A stretch of 32,559 nucleotides of DNA from a virus, in the IMG/VR virus record IMGVR_UViG_3300044630_003020, positions 1-32,559 of that record; one strand, written 5' to 3'. The translations under genes and the position numbers were made by a program. Under the pieces are notes generated by a model. The model had not been told where the DNA came from, did no database searches, and saw nothing but the letters and a program-made list of their open reading frames with translations. Numbering within the stretch: position 1 is the stretch's first letter; each line of letters starts with the position of its first letter. Positions 16,501 to 23,507 of this stretch are shown piece after piece.

Positions 16501-18234
16501 TTCAGCTTCAATAAGCTTTGTAAGTGCTGGAACTTCTGCAGCAGTTGCGATAACACCAATGATGTTACCCTTTTGCTCGTCGTTCATATTTGCAGTTACT
16601 TTCGCAAGTGTGCGAATGTAACCAGCCATACCAATAAATTCGCCCTTTGGGAACACGAGCTGTTTAAAGCTCTTGTTTAAACCAAGTTGTGATTTTACTG
16701 CTTTGTCCAGCGCTTTGGTTGCCCTTGCTGCTGGATCGTTTAGCTGAAGGAACATTTGGCGAACAGCACGTCCAGCCATTGTTCCACGAATTCCGTTGTC
16801 TGCAAGAATTGCAAGCGCTTTTAGGGTATCTTCGAAGCTTACCCCAGCCTGTGCTGCCACAGGACCAAGCATCTTCAAAGATTCAACGAAATCTGGAAGC
16901 TCTGCTGCAGTCTTTTGTGCTGCATAGTAGAGCATCTCAGTTACTGATGCTGCATCTTCCATGGGTCGACTAAACTGATTAAGGATTCCGTAGACACCCT
17001 TAATCGTTGTTTCCATGTCGCTTTGTGTAATAGCCGCAGCTTGCATAATAGGCGTAAGTTGGCCCATCATTATGCTAAGCTCTTCAACGCTATTGACCGC
17101 AGAACCAGTTGTTGATGCGAAGAAGTACATGCCCTTGGCAATTTCTTCGGACTTGAAATAACCCATTTGCTCAGCGAGTCGCTTTGACTCTTCGGTCATT
17201 TCAACGACCATGTCCCTAGTGCCGCTTGTTGCAGCTGCGGCGCGAAGGACCTGGAACTCAACGTCTCCGAATGCCTGAGATGATTCTCTACCAAGAACTT
17301 GCAGCTGGTCGCCGTAGTTCTTGAGCTGACCGCCAGCGATCGTTAGGGCATATGCTTGCCTACGAGCTTGGTCAATCCGAGCTTGTTCAGTTGCAATTTG
17401 CGTCTGACGCTTCTGCTCTTCAGTAATTTGTTTCTGCGTAACAAGACGAAGTTTCTCGCTTGTTGTTAGCTTAGCCTCTTCTGCCTTTGTTAGTTTAAGG
17501 GTAGAAAGACCAGTACTAAGTGTATTATTAATTGTTCCAAGGATACGGTTGCGTTCGCTCTCTTGAGCTTTCTGTTCAGCACTATACTTGGTAACAACTT
17601 TAGTGAGCTCGGCTTCTGCTCGCTTAAGACGTGCTTGGGTTTCACCAAGCTTTTTAACGCCAGCTGCATTAGTAGCAAGAGGAACACGAAGATCGTATTC
17701 CTTGCGCAGATCTGAGACTCTTTGGCGGATTTCTCCTACCTGAATAGCCTGATCTTTAAGCTTCTTGCGATATCCTTCTGCGTCAGCAGAAATTTGTCGC
17801 CATGCTCCGTTAACCTTGAAGAGCGCGGTGCTAATCTTTGGAACTTCTTTAGCAGAATTCCGCAGCGTTCTTTCAAGGGCTTTAGCCTCAAGGTCTTTTG
17901 TAGTTCGCTTGACCTTGTTTGCAGTAGTATTAACAGACTCGAACTCTTTGCCGAGTTTACCACCAAGGCTTCTTGCAAGACTGTTGACGGTTTTTTCCGC
18001 CTCGCCCATCCCCTTGGCAATTTCAGATCCAATCTTTACTCGACCAGAAATTGGTACGTTCTTTAGACCCTTTTGTGGATCAAGAGCTTTACCGATAAAT
18101 TGACCAAGTTCTTCATACTGCTTCTTAAGATCTTTTGGCGCAAATTTTGCGAAGATCCCAGCCATATTAGATGCTGCCTGAGCAAGAGGACTTAAATCTG
18201 CATCTACCCGTGCATTAAATTTTAGATCTGCCAT
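13567..18234 (-). CDS. Tail tape measure protein
   Basis: This is the largest gene in the window, at 1,555 residues, placed directly after the tail tube and tail chaperone genes. Long coiled-coil helices dominate the first 330 residues. Residues about 320-650 contain the TP901-type tape measure core (for example GDVEFQVLRAAAATSGTRDM, GRAVRQMFLQLNDPAARATK). Hydrophobic segments follow (LATLTVLAGVLMTAGGAILG; FLTIAAGIFVGFFQAI), then a run of 16 Gly, then further helices with repeating A/V-x-x-A heptads. The start at 18234 has GGAGG 5 bases upstream (GGAGGTGAA then ATG). A longer reading from 18288 would run through the terminator stem, so it is rejected. By the usual rule of about 0.15 nm per residue, the tail would be roughly 230 nm long (inference). 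The protein sets tail length and probably helps DNA entry. Confidence 0.95.
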   Translation of the reverse strand: MADLKFNARVDADLSPLAQAASNMAGIFAKFAPKDLKKQYEELGQFIGKALDPQKGLKNVPISGRVKIGSEIAKGMGEAEKTVNSLARSLGGKLGKEFESVNTTANKVKRTTKDLEAKALERTLRNSAKEVPKISTALFKVNGAWRQISADAEGYRKKLKDQAIQVGEIRQRVSDLRKEYDLRVPLATNAAGVKKLGETQARLKRAEAELTKVVTKYSAEQKAQESERNRILGTINNTLSTGLSTLKLTKAEEAKLTTSEKLRLVTQKQITEEQKRQTQIATEQARIDQARRQAYALTIAGGQLKNYGDQLQVLGRESSQAFGDVEFQVLRAAAATSGTRDMVVEMTEESKRLAEQMGYFKSEEIAKGMYFFASTTGSAVNSVEELSIMMGQLTPIMQAAAITQSDMETTIKGVYGILNQFSRPMEDAASVTEMLYYAAQKTAAELPDFVESLKMLGPVAAQAGVSFEDTLKALAILADNGIRGTMAGRAVRQMFLQLNDPAARATKALDKAVKSQLGLNKSFKQLVFPKGEFIGMAGYIRTLAKVTANMNDEQKGNIIGVIATAAEVPALTKLIEAETEAMKRGTSAISDNTKGVGDATRARELFAQSVDLVSQSTKAALGRIDNAIQNIKATLGEALAPAIENLSFRLADIAKRFDEFAKANPELLKTLATLTVLAGVLMTAGGAILGLVGAILLVVRVAFSEIRLLVGGLSKIGPAAAGAATAAEGMTAVAGGAISALRAINPFTATFQFLSKLVTGLGNKIKAPFVALSGGAKASTGIMAGLGKTLSGFLGGITKFARFISITWQAFLTIAAGIFVGFFQAISGGKKETDALSGAVSVLGEVFKFVSGVLDVLTAGFGLLFEAARFVGIQLGKIFGPDGPLGFLPGLIGTVFGGIGDLLGGIGNAINTVTAEFKKLNDDSLDPNKEKLKEIELQIASLTEQSSRFYGAAAEDNAARIKQLENEKKYLEDLISSTSRTALEQEKRISQAKEIQTQIDVLTASIKSLRGEEKKAAEARITALNLERGKLLAIVEATRLANAERTYFLGGNQDIVAARERANQNLLGGGGGGGGGGGGGGGGEQKTAREKALELAQQAASLAEALYKIEGINLKELIRKTMGKVAEAMKLAIKLTAPYAKAFKTATLEKVGNFAGAVGSIASAVGGMVDAAEKLATYKSPSAANLKKIISDMSVAMKYMIAEAKKFAGSQVIAVEAYSTGAQAVVGSIAAAVDAFNSMATGVYQPPERVLRQVAEDISKAVQAFVSKLSSAPTQPMLDKAKAFAEAANAVLGTIGSAISSFKDLRNYVKPLASDLQAVVNTIETAVRQMLVSMGRFSLNKDQWEVVNTFANVAKAIADAVGGTYDAFVKQMDFVDQFREEIDYDKVFGWIEDGIRKMADIASSMPVGMIAMARDAADAAKAIAEALEAFFNLAVNTGGDPALLADSLQGAVNSVLSIIEAFATTSQIVGAHFVDSLIVGMQSRESALAAEANRLTQIMSGAGTSITRQNNNTMTINHVVTDPNGVLKNASAQEVASLLSGDVFINNLVHSIKTQ
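14986..15033 (-). repeat. Triplet repeat encoding 16 consecutive glycines in the tape measure gene
   Basis: Sixteen Gly codons in a row (GGT, GGC and one GGA; CCACCG-type repeat on the plus strand) interrupt the helical tape measure protein between NLL and EQK. The tract is in frame and could act as a flexible hinge. It could also change length by slippage. Confidence 0.9.
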
Positions 18235-18246
18235 TTCACCTCCAGA

Positions 18247-18290
18247 GAAATAAAAAGATGCCCACACAGGGGGAGCCTGTGTGGGCATCT
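18247..18290 (-). terminator. Intrinsic terminator between tail chaperone and tape measure genes
   Basis: On the minus strand AGATGCCCACACAGG (18290-18276) pairs perfectly with its complement (18270-18256) over 15 base pairs around a CTCCC loop, followed directly by a T-rich stretch (TTTTTATTT). It begins 6 bases after the stop of the frameshifted chaperone (18296) and ends about 13 bases before the tape measure start codon. It has all parts of a Rho-independent terminator. I see no room for a new promoter before the tape measure start, so it must be read through at least in part. Confidence 0.85.
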
Positions 18291-18295
18291 AGTGG

Positions 18296-18966
18296 CTACT
18301 TCGTCAGCGATTTATTGGATGCTATACGTTCCCCGTGCATAAACTGGGAAAAGGCATCAACAATATAAGAAGGCTGATCGAGCAGTCCTCCCTGGTATGG
18401 CAAGAAAGAGTATCCGACTGGTACATAGACCATTCGAATCTCTGTTTGTTTGCCTCCAGGCTTGGGTACTTCATGAACTACTAGTTGCCGTACTCGGCAT
18501 TGATCAAATAGGGCGTACGCCTCAGCTAAACGTGGATACTTTTGGAAAATATTTCCTCTTGTGTACCCTTCCGCCGCCGCCTTAGCGAGGTCTACTGCTT
18601 TCCCGCTTCGTCACCACTTAGTGACTGACCGTTGAAGTGCTCAAACAGGATCTTATCAACCCAGTTAGCAGCATCACTTGGAAGGGAAAGGTAGGTCTCT
18701 ACCTTGGGAGAGTCGTCGACTGACCAGCCGACAACGAGGTTTGTGAACAGGGTTTCTGCGACAGACGTAAGAACGTCTACCATTTCAGCCCCGCTCTTTT
18801 CCTTCGTGCTGTCAGCAACATCAGTTGGCATGACGCGAAGGATTGCGTTAACCTCACGCTTTGAGAGATTCTGGCGAAGTTCAATCCAATCGCCAGAGTC
18901 GTGTTCGTATCGCTTCGTCAACGTCTTATCAACAGGACGAAGGAACTTTGAAGTATTTTCAGTCAT
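18296..18966 (-). CDS. Tail assembly chaperone long form made by -1 ribosomal frameshift (gpGT-like)
   Basis: If ribosomes slip back one base at the heptamer G-GGA-AAG (18598-18604), translation bypasses the TAG at 18592. It then continues for 100 codons, starting AVDLAKAAAEGYTRGNIFQK, to a TAG at 18296-18298. The product would have 223 residues: 123 from the short chaperone plus this tail. The extension is protein-like (KYPRLAEAYALFDQCRVRQL, VPVGYSFLPYQGG) and has no start codon of its own with a ribosome site. The position just before the tape measure gene and the two-product layout match lambda gpG/gpGT, whose slippery site is the same GGGAAAG. The long form is expected to bridge tape measure and tail tube protein during assembly. 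Confidence 0.85.
18592..18966 (-). CDS. Tail assembly chaperone short form (gpG-like)
   Basis: This 124-residue, mainly helical acidic protein (KTLTKRYEHDSGDWIELRQN, then LSKREVNAILRVMP, then ILFEHFNGQSL) lies between the tail tube and the tape measure genes, the fixed position of gpG-type chaperones. Length fits the family. Its last codons hold the slippery heptamer, and it ends at TAG two codons after the slip site. A GGAG ribosome site lies about 10 bases before the ATG. It is expected to coat the tape measure protein before tube polymerisation and to be absent from the finished virion. Confidence 0.85.
   Translation of the reverse strand: MTENTSKFLRPVDKTLTKRYEHDSGDWIELRQNLSKREVNAILRVMPTDVADSTKEKSGAEMVDVLTSVAETLFTNLVVGWSVDDSPKVETYLSLPSDAANWVDKILFEHFNGQSLSGDEAGKQ
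18598..18604 (-). promoter_or_regulatory. Programmed -1 ribosomal frameshift site GGGAAAG
   Basis: On the minus strand the zero frame reads GCG GGA AAG CAG TAG. The heptamer therefore has the required X-XXY-YYZ phasing (G-GGA-AAG), the same as in the lambda G-T pair. The -1 frame stays open for 100 codons to 18296. No obvious strong pseudoknot was identified, although a G/C-rich segment (GCGGCGGCGG) begins about 16 bases downstream of the heptamer. Confidence 0.85.
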
Positions 18967-19002
18967 GGAAGTCTTAACTCCTCTTTCTTATGCTATATTA
19001 GA

Positions 19003-20010
19003 TCAAAGACCAGCGAGAGCAGCGCTCTTGCCGTTCACCAGCGTCACCGTAGCAATGTCTGATGCATTCGGCTTAAGAACCGTGCACTCAACATCCTGGG
19101 TAATAAAGTCGCCAGCAGAGATCGGCACACCGACTCGGCGGAACTTTACGCGTGGAAGGTCAACAGTAAGTTGGTTGTATACCGAGCCGCCAACAAGTGA
19201 GCCACGGAATACGAGAGTCACGCCAAACTCGTCCTCGTCGAGGAGAGCCTGATAGTCGCTTGTGTCCTGGAAGTCCATGGACATCGACATCGTAATTTCG
19301 CGTGCGCCCGAGGCAACACGACTGAAGTTACGAGTCTGTCGAAGCGTACCGATGTGCTCAACATTGTTGTTGATTGAGAAGGTAAGATCCTTCACAGTTG
19401 CCTTGTCAGTGCCGTCAAACTGAACCTTTGCACCATTGAAGTGGAAAGGCTGCAGTGACGTGCTGGCGTAGACTGGGCTAAGCGGATCCAGGTTTCCACC
19501 GACAAGCGGCTTGGTCTGTCGGGTTGAACCGTCGAGACCGAATGAAGCCGTTACGATTTCACCGAAGGATGCGCGCAGCTCAAGCGTGTTCACGCGAACA
19601 CCACCGTACTGGCGAATCAAGCCGTCCGTGGTGAGACCGTCGCTACCACCCGTGTAACCCTCAAACGTAAACGTTGGAGAGATAGCGCCAGGGGTAAAGA
19701 CGTGTGAATAGCTGCTCGATGCTCCAGCGGTTGTAACCGTAGAAGCCGAGAACGCAGACTTAAGAAGCAACTCGATGTCGTCTGGCACAAGAGGCATCTC
19801 AAGCGTACCCGTCACGTTGAACGGAGCAGGCATAGCAAGAGTCATATCCTTAGTACCGCGAATCGTCATCGGGCTGAGGTATTCGTTTGTGTCGTCGAAG
19901 TTAAAGTTGTTGGCAGCGAGGAACTTACCTGCGGTAACGAACGTACCCTCGGTTGTTTCCTTGCCGTAGGCGATATACCCTAGAGCGCCAACGCCAATGT
20001 TGTTAGCCAT
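19003..20010 (-). CDS. Major tail tube protein
   Basis: The 335-residue product begins GVGALGYIAYGKETTEGTFV followed by LAANNFNFDDTNEYLSPMTI and RGTKDMTLAMPAPFNVTGTL. This strand pattern is typical of phage tail tube proteins of the Phage_tube_2 type. It ends with a beta-rich half (DLTFSINNNVEHIGTLRQTR, EITMSMSMDFQDTSDYQALL). It lies between the tail terminator-like and chaperone genes, as expected. The start has a GGAGAAAATAC spacer before ATG. It should assemble as hexameric rings around the tape measure. Confidence 0.9.
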   Translation of the reverse strand: MANNIGVGALGYIAYGKETTEGTFVTAGKFLAANNFNFDDTNEYLSPMTIRGTKDMTLAMPAPFNVTGTLEMPLVPDDIELLLKSAFSASTVTTAGASSSYSHVFTPGAISPTFTFEGYTGGSDGLTTDGLIRQYGGVRVNTLELRASFGEIVTASFGLDGSTRQTKPLVGGNLDPLSPVYASTSLQPFHFNGAKVQFDGTDKATVKDLTFSINNNVEHIGTLRQTRNFSRVASGAREITMSMSMDFQDTSDYQALLDEDEFGVTLVFRGSLVGGSVYNQLTVDLPRVKFRRVGVPISAGDFITQDVECTVLKPNASDIATVTLVNGKSAALAGL

Positions 20011-20021
20011 GTATTTTCTCC

Positions 20022-20492
20022 TTAGCGGGTAAACGCCTTCATGATTTGAAGGTTGACCCTTGCTGTTTTGACGATCGCGTTACCACGATCTTGGATATCA
20101 TAGGTGGTATCATTCACCATGATGTCATTGACTAGTCCGCCAAGCTGTCGCTTGTCCTGAGACCTAAAATATCGGGAGATTAGTGCGGCGGACTGGACCA
20201 GTTTACGATCTCCCATTGCCTCTTCAGCGTCCACTTCAAAGTAGTCTCGAGCATCAATCATCAAAAGAATGTTGATCTCCATGAACCTCTTGTCATAAGA
20301 GGTTGTCTCTCCATTTGGGGACTCAGCAATTGGCTCAACCATGACACAAGGCATAAGGCTTTGTGGAATGATACCAGGATCTCCAAAATAGACTGACTTT
20401 ACTTCTAGGACATCTGCGAGACCACCGTCGGCGCGAGTCAAGCTCGTCAATGTTTTGATCTCTTGAATAAGACGGTCAATAATTTCTTCCAC
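20022..20492 (-). CDS. Tail terminator or tail completion protein, GTG start
   Basis: The protein has 156 residues with a mixed alpha/beta layout: helix (EEIIDRLIQEIKTL), strand (EVKSVYFGDP), strand with SLMPCVMVEPI, long strand (MEINILLMIDARDYF), helix (LVQSAALISRYF), closing strands. This is the order of gpU/terminator-type proteins, and the gene lies between the gp10-like and tube genes, the standard place. The start is GTG at 20492, with GGAG 6 bases upstream. Assignment rests on fold pattern and synteny, because no unique motif exists in this family. Confidence 0.75.
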   Translation of the reverse strand: MEEIIDRLIQEIKTLTSLTRADGGLADVLEVKSVYFGDPGIIPQSLMPCVMVEPIAESPNGETTSYDKRFMEINILLMIDARDYFEVDAEEAMGDRKLVQSAALISRYFRSQDKRQLGGLVNDIMVNDTTYDIQDRGNAIVKTARVNLQIMKAFTR

Positions 20493-20504
20493 GGGCAGCT
20501 CCTA

Positions 20505-21266
20505 TTACTTGAACTTTTCTACATACCCGTAGCTTTTCACAATCGCTGTAGAAGAGTTTTCTGAAGCAATCATATTCTGTTTAAAAGCTTTGTTTAGTTG
20601 CGACTTAAACCTTTGGAAATAACTATTAGTAAATTTAGGAACATAAGGTCGCGCTGGAACTTGGGCTTCATACTTACGCATTCTTCCAGACTTTGGACCG
20701 CGCAGTCGGACATTTTCAAAGACTTGACTAAACCCGTAAAGATGTCGTACTTTCGGACCGCTTAACTGCCAGTAAAAAGAACCAGCTATTTGAGTTTCGC
20801 CAAGTCGATAATTTACCCGAGTCTGTAGTCTTACTCCATCTTTAGCGATAGATCCGCTAGATGAGTTTCCGCCCCTGTTCCTAGATCTAGCTCCACCAGC
20901 TACTGCATAAAGTTTTCCGCTATCGATGAGTGGGTGAGTAGGACCCATAATATTTTTACCCTTAACCATTCTTGCAGCAATTGTTTTTCTTGCAAGTGGC
21001 TTAAACTTCTTCCTTGAAGTTGGGTCAATACTTCGTTCAAGAGAATCTTGAATCTTTAGCCCAGTATGTACTGTCAACATCTGAAATGCATCTGAACTCC
21101 AAACTTTAAGGTGATCCTCAAAGTTCTTCATATGCTGACCTTTATTGTACTTTATAGCTTCTCTTTCAATAGTTGTTCCAAAAAACCTTTGCATCCTTTT
21201 GCTTACGAATGTAGGCGAAAGAGATATACCAAATGCTGGTACGTTTTGACCACGGACATAAGCCAT
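20505..21266 (-). CDS. HK97 gp10-like / Mu gpG-like neck or minor tail protein
   Basis: The protein has 253 residues and is basic. Features of the gp10/virion morphogenesis family are an N-terminal helix region, the segment GLKIQDSLERSIDPTSRKKF, a KPLARKTIAARMVKGKNI block with HPLIDSGKLYAVAGG (the LIDTG-like motif common in this family), and a C-terminal PARPYVPKF motif. The start ATG at 21266 overlaps the TGA of the connector gene (TGATG). A TTG three bases earlier would add one residue and is less likely. The position between connector and terminator fits a head-tail joining role. Confidence 0.8.
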   Translation of the reverse strand: MAYVRGQNVPAFGISLSPTFVSKRMQRFFGTTIEREAIKYNKGQHMKNFEDHLKVWSSDAFQMLTVHTGLKIQDSLERSIDPTSRKKFKPLARKTIAARMVKGKNIMGPTHPLIDSGKLYAVAGGARSRNRGGNSSSGSIAKDGVRLQTRVNYRLGETQIAGSFYWQLSGPKVRHLYGFSQVFENVRLRGPKSGRMRKYEAQVPARPYVPKFTNSYFQRFKSQLNKAFKQNMIASENSSTAIVKSYGYVEKFK

Positions 21267-21832
21267 CAAACACCAATCCTTCGACGGCGGTAGATGCTAA
21301 GCAAGTCAGCAATCTGTTGGCTGGTCATCGGAATAATCTCTGGGGTGCTGTCTTGTGCTCCACCGTAATCGGGCTTGACCAGCTCGCTCATAAAAAGCGC
21401 AGTCGCATGCTTAATGGCAGGTGGAAGAGTAGCATACCCAGCGGTATACACGATAGTGTACTTTGAAGTCGGAGAAAACAACGTTGATTCGCTGGCAGGT
21501 CCCAAAAGAACCTTGCCAAACTTGTCTGTTTCGCTTGTCCGCACCAGAGTACTGGGAGTAGTTGTTGTTGTAACTGGAGTAGTTGCAATTGTTGTTTCAG
21601 AGATTGAAGTAATTGAAATCAACGGGTATTGAAGCGTCAAATAAGTTGAAGACCCATCCCCAACAAAGCTTTCTGTGTACGTTGCCTGTTCAAATATTCG
21701 TTCGCAAAACGTTTCAACCTGTTCAGTTGCGATTTCAATCAAGGAATCTAGCTGATCGTTGGAGTACTGGCGAAGCGCAATGCCCAAAGGCTTATCTTTG
21801 AACTCTGTCGCGGTGATGTACTTCCTCGCCAT
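21266..21832 (-). CDS. Head-tail connector (gp6-like adaptor)
   Basis: This 188-residue protein starts with helices typical of the gp6/gp15 adaptor family (ALRQYSNDQLDSLIEIATEQ, then VETFCERIFEQATYTESFVG). A strand-rich insert follows (TYLTLQYPLISITSISETTI), then SKYTIVYTAGYATLPPAIKH (the YTAGY-x-x-LP-x-x-IK motif is a hallmark of this family). A C-terminal helix ends in RRRRIGV. It lies after the basic protein and before the gp10-like gene. It should form a ring under the portal. Confidence 0.85.
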   Translation of the reverse strand: MARKYITATEFKDKPLGIALRQYSNDQLDSLIEIATEQVETFCERIFEQATYTESFVGDGSSTYLTLQYPLISITSISETTIATTPVTTTTTPSTLVRTSETDKFGKVLLGPASESTLFSPTSKYTIVYTAGYATLPPAIKHATALFMSELVKPDYGGAQDSTPEIIPMTSQQIADLLSIYRRRRIGV

Positions 21833-21841
21833 TGTGCCTCC

Positions 21842-22048
21842 TTAGGTTACTTTTCTCTTTTTCTTGTTACGAAACGAAGCAGGAATCATCTTTGCAGCAG
21901 CAAGTCGTGCTATGGTTATTAAACGCAGTCTTCGTCGCTTGAATGCAATTCTTCGTCTTGGTGAAATAGAAAACTTTTTATTAATGGCAAACTTACGAGT
22001 AAGTCTTCGCCTATTGGTTGTTTTTAGAAAGGGTCTTAACTTCGCCAT
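21842..22048 (-). CDS. Very basic 68-residue protein, protamine-like composition
   Basis: By hand count the protein has 26 Lys/Arg in 68 residues (38%) and no Asp or Glu. Clusters include NRRRLTRK, SPRRR, FKRRRLR and NKKKRK. I do not recognise a family. The start at 22048 was chosen because GGAGGG lies just before it, whereas an in-frame upstream start at 22102 has no good site and would overlap the glycosyltransferase gene far more. Even so, it overlaps the end of that gene by 38 bases. It sits within the head/connector cluster. Binding to packaged DNA, or to an acidic capsid surface, is an inference from charge only. It resembles ribosomal proteins in composition, but no known ribosomal protein pattern was seen. 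Confidence 0.7.
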   Translation of the reverse strand: MAKLRPFLKTTNRRRLTRKFAINKKFSISPRRRIAFKRRRLRLITIARLAAAKMIPASFRNKKKRKVT

Positions 22049-23195
22049 TGAATGCCCTCCATAGTGATGTGCGGTAGCCGTCCCATGAGAACTGCTTTGC
22101 ACGGATCAGTCCCTTCTCACGCATCTGCTCTCGCAGCGACGGGCTAAGGAACATCTTCTCAATCTCCGCCGCGATTGACTCTGGGCTGAGATTTGCATAT
22201 CGACTATGACTCTTATTGACTACCCAGTCGTGTGGCTCAATTAGAGCCCCAGCATCACCCAAAACTTCAGCGCCTGCGCCGTAGTTTGTATGAGCAACTG
22301 GAAGACCACAAGCCATTGCCTCAACAAGTGGTAGACCAAAGCCCTCGACCTGCGAAGGCAGGACAAAGCAGTCAGCCATGTTGTAGAGATCAACAAGACC
22401 AGGATAGTTATGGGAAGTAAGTGCAACTGCGTCATTGTGCTTTGCGTGCTTTCCAGAGAAGAGCACGTTATCCACAATGTCAAGTTGGTGAGCAAGCTGA
22501 GGGAGATCGTGTCCACCAAGATGGTAGTTATCAAACGGCACGGTGTGCGCGTAGAGCACCACTTGCGGGTGCTTATAAGCTACAATCTTAATCGCCTCGA
22601 ATAGCCGAGGCCACTGCTTACGCTCAACATTTTGAGCAACATTCATAACTACAAACTTGTCGTCCCAACCAACGGACTCCCGAAGGAAGCGTCGGTGTTC
22701 TGGCTCGTACTGGTAGAAGTCATCAGATACTCCATGGTATGCCATCGTTGACTCAAGTCCATTGCGCTTGAGTTCATCTACGCCATACTGCGAGCATGTA
22801 ATGATTTTCAAGTTCGGTGTCTGCTGTAGCACCTGAACCCAGTTGTAGTTCATTGGAGCACCCTCAATCGGCATGTAAACCGTAATCGGGTACTTAATCA
22901 GATCTCGGCGTAGTAGCCACATGACTACTGTTGCTGGATCTGCGATGATGTGTACCGCATCGATCTTATGCTTCTTCAGCGTGATCGATACGTTCTTCCA
23001 TCCGATCGCGTCTTTTTGCATTGACTCGATTGGATAGTAGTGATGTCCTTTGCCAAGATCACGCTTCTGCGTGTCCTGACCTCCAATGACCACCAACTGA
23101 TGACCGACAGACTTCAAGTGCTCTACAGCGACTGAGTTGACGATTCCGAAACCAGTTTTAAGAAACGGTGAATCACCGAGCATTAGGATCTTCAT
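22011..23195 (-). CDS. GT4-type glycosyltransferase (GT-B fold)
   Basis: The protein has 394 residues. The N-terminal Rossmann half begins MKILMLGDSPFLKTGFG, with a Gly-rich acceptor-side loop. The C-terminal half has MNVAQNVERKQWPRLFEAI (the N-x-x-RK-x-x-x-RL pattern of nucleotide-sugar binding) and EGFGLPLVEAMACGLP at residues 284-299, the E-x7-E motif of GT4 enzymes (E284 and E292), followed by GDAGALIEP. Both lobes look complete. The start overlaps the previous stop (ATGA). It lies inside the head gene cluster, two genes after the major capsid gene, instead of among the fibres. Modification of a virion protein, perhaps the capsid, is therefore more likely than DNA modification, but donor and acceptor are unknown. 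Confidence 0.9.
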   Translation of the reverse strand: MKILMLGDSPFLKTGFGIVNSVAVEHLKSVGHQLVVIGGQDTQKRDLGKGHHYYPIESMQKDAIGWKNVSITLKKHKIDAVHIIADPATVVMWLLRRDLIKYPITVYMPIEGAPMNYNWVQVLQQTPNLKIITCSQYGVDELKRNGLESTMAYHGVSDDFYQYEPEHRRFLRESVGWDDKFVVMNVAQNVERKQWPRLFEAIKIVAYKHPQVVLYAHTVPFDNYHLGGHDLPQLAHQLDIVDNVLFSGKHAKHNDAVALTSHNYPGLVDLYNMADCFVLPSQVEGFGLPLVEAMACGLPVAHTNYGAGAEVLGDAGALIEPHDWVVNKSHSRYANLSPESIAAEIEKMFLSPSLREQMREKGLIRAKQFSWDGYRTSLWRAFNGEVKTLSKNNQ

Positions 23196-23431
23196 GCTAC
23201 TTCATACCCATTCATTCGCATCCGATTAACCCAATGGGTATTCTCAGCTGGAATGTAGGCGACCCCATCTACTACTTCGACCTCTCCGTCATAGAACGTT
23301 TCAAGGCAATTGACTTTTTCCCAGTTTTCTGGTGAAAGCATCTTGATGAAACCTTCTCGGTCCTGTGCTGGACTTTTGTCGAGATCTTCTGTAATAAACT
23401 CAATACTAGCTTTCTTAGCCTTTGGCATCAT
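23192..23431 (-). CDS. Hypothetical small protein after the major capsid gene
   Basis: This 79-residue protein starts with Lys-rich MPKAKKASIEFITED and ends with VDGVAYIPAENTHWVNRMRM. I do not recognise a family. Two in-frame ATGs stand in tandem (23431 and 23428). AGGAGG lies 3 bases before the first and 6 before the second, so the second is the better start. The stop overlaps the glycosyltransferase start. The location between capsid and connector genes suggests a head accessory role (inference). Confidence 0.65.
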   Translation of the reverse strand: MMPKAKKASIEFITEDLDKSPAQDREGFIKMLSPENWEKVNCLETFYDGEVEVVDGVAYIPAENTHWVNRMRMNGYEVA

Positions 23432-23454
23432 GTGCCTCCTTCTGTGTGGTGTGG

Positions 23455-23482
23455 TAGGGGGATGGATTTCTCCACCCCCCTA
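23455..23482 (-). other. RNA hairpin with GAAA tetraloop downstream of the major capsid gene
   Basis: In minus-strand RNA the arms form 12 base pairs (TAGGGGGGTGGA against TCCATCCCCCTA) closed by a GAAA (GNRA) loop. One pair is G-U in this strand but would be an A-C mismatch in the other, so the late transcript is the functional one. No U-tract follows, so it is more likely an mRNA stability, processing or partial termination element after the highly expressed capsid gene. Confidence 0.8.
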
Positions 23483-23507
23483 GCAGCACCTAGTTCACGC
23501 TAAAAAA

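Noticed and set aside
18235-18288. N-terminal extension of the tape measure protein from 18288
   Set aside because: It would be translated through the terminator stem and U-tract. A GGAGG site marks 18234 as the start.
22049-22102. Upstream start for the basic protein at 22102
   Set aside because: It lacks a good ribosome site and would overlap the glycosyltransferase by 92 bases, while GGAGGG precedes 22048.
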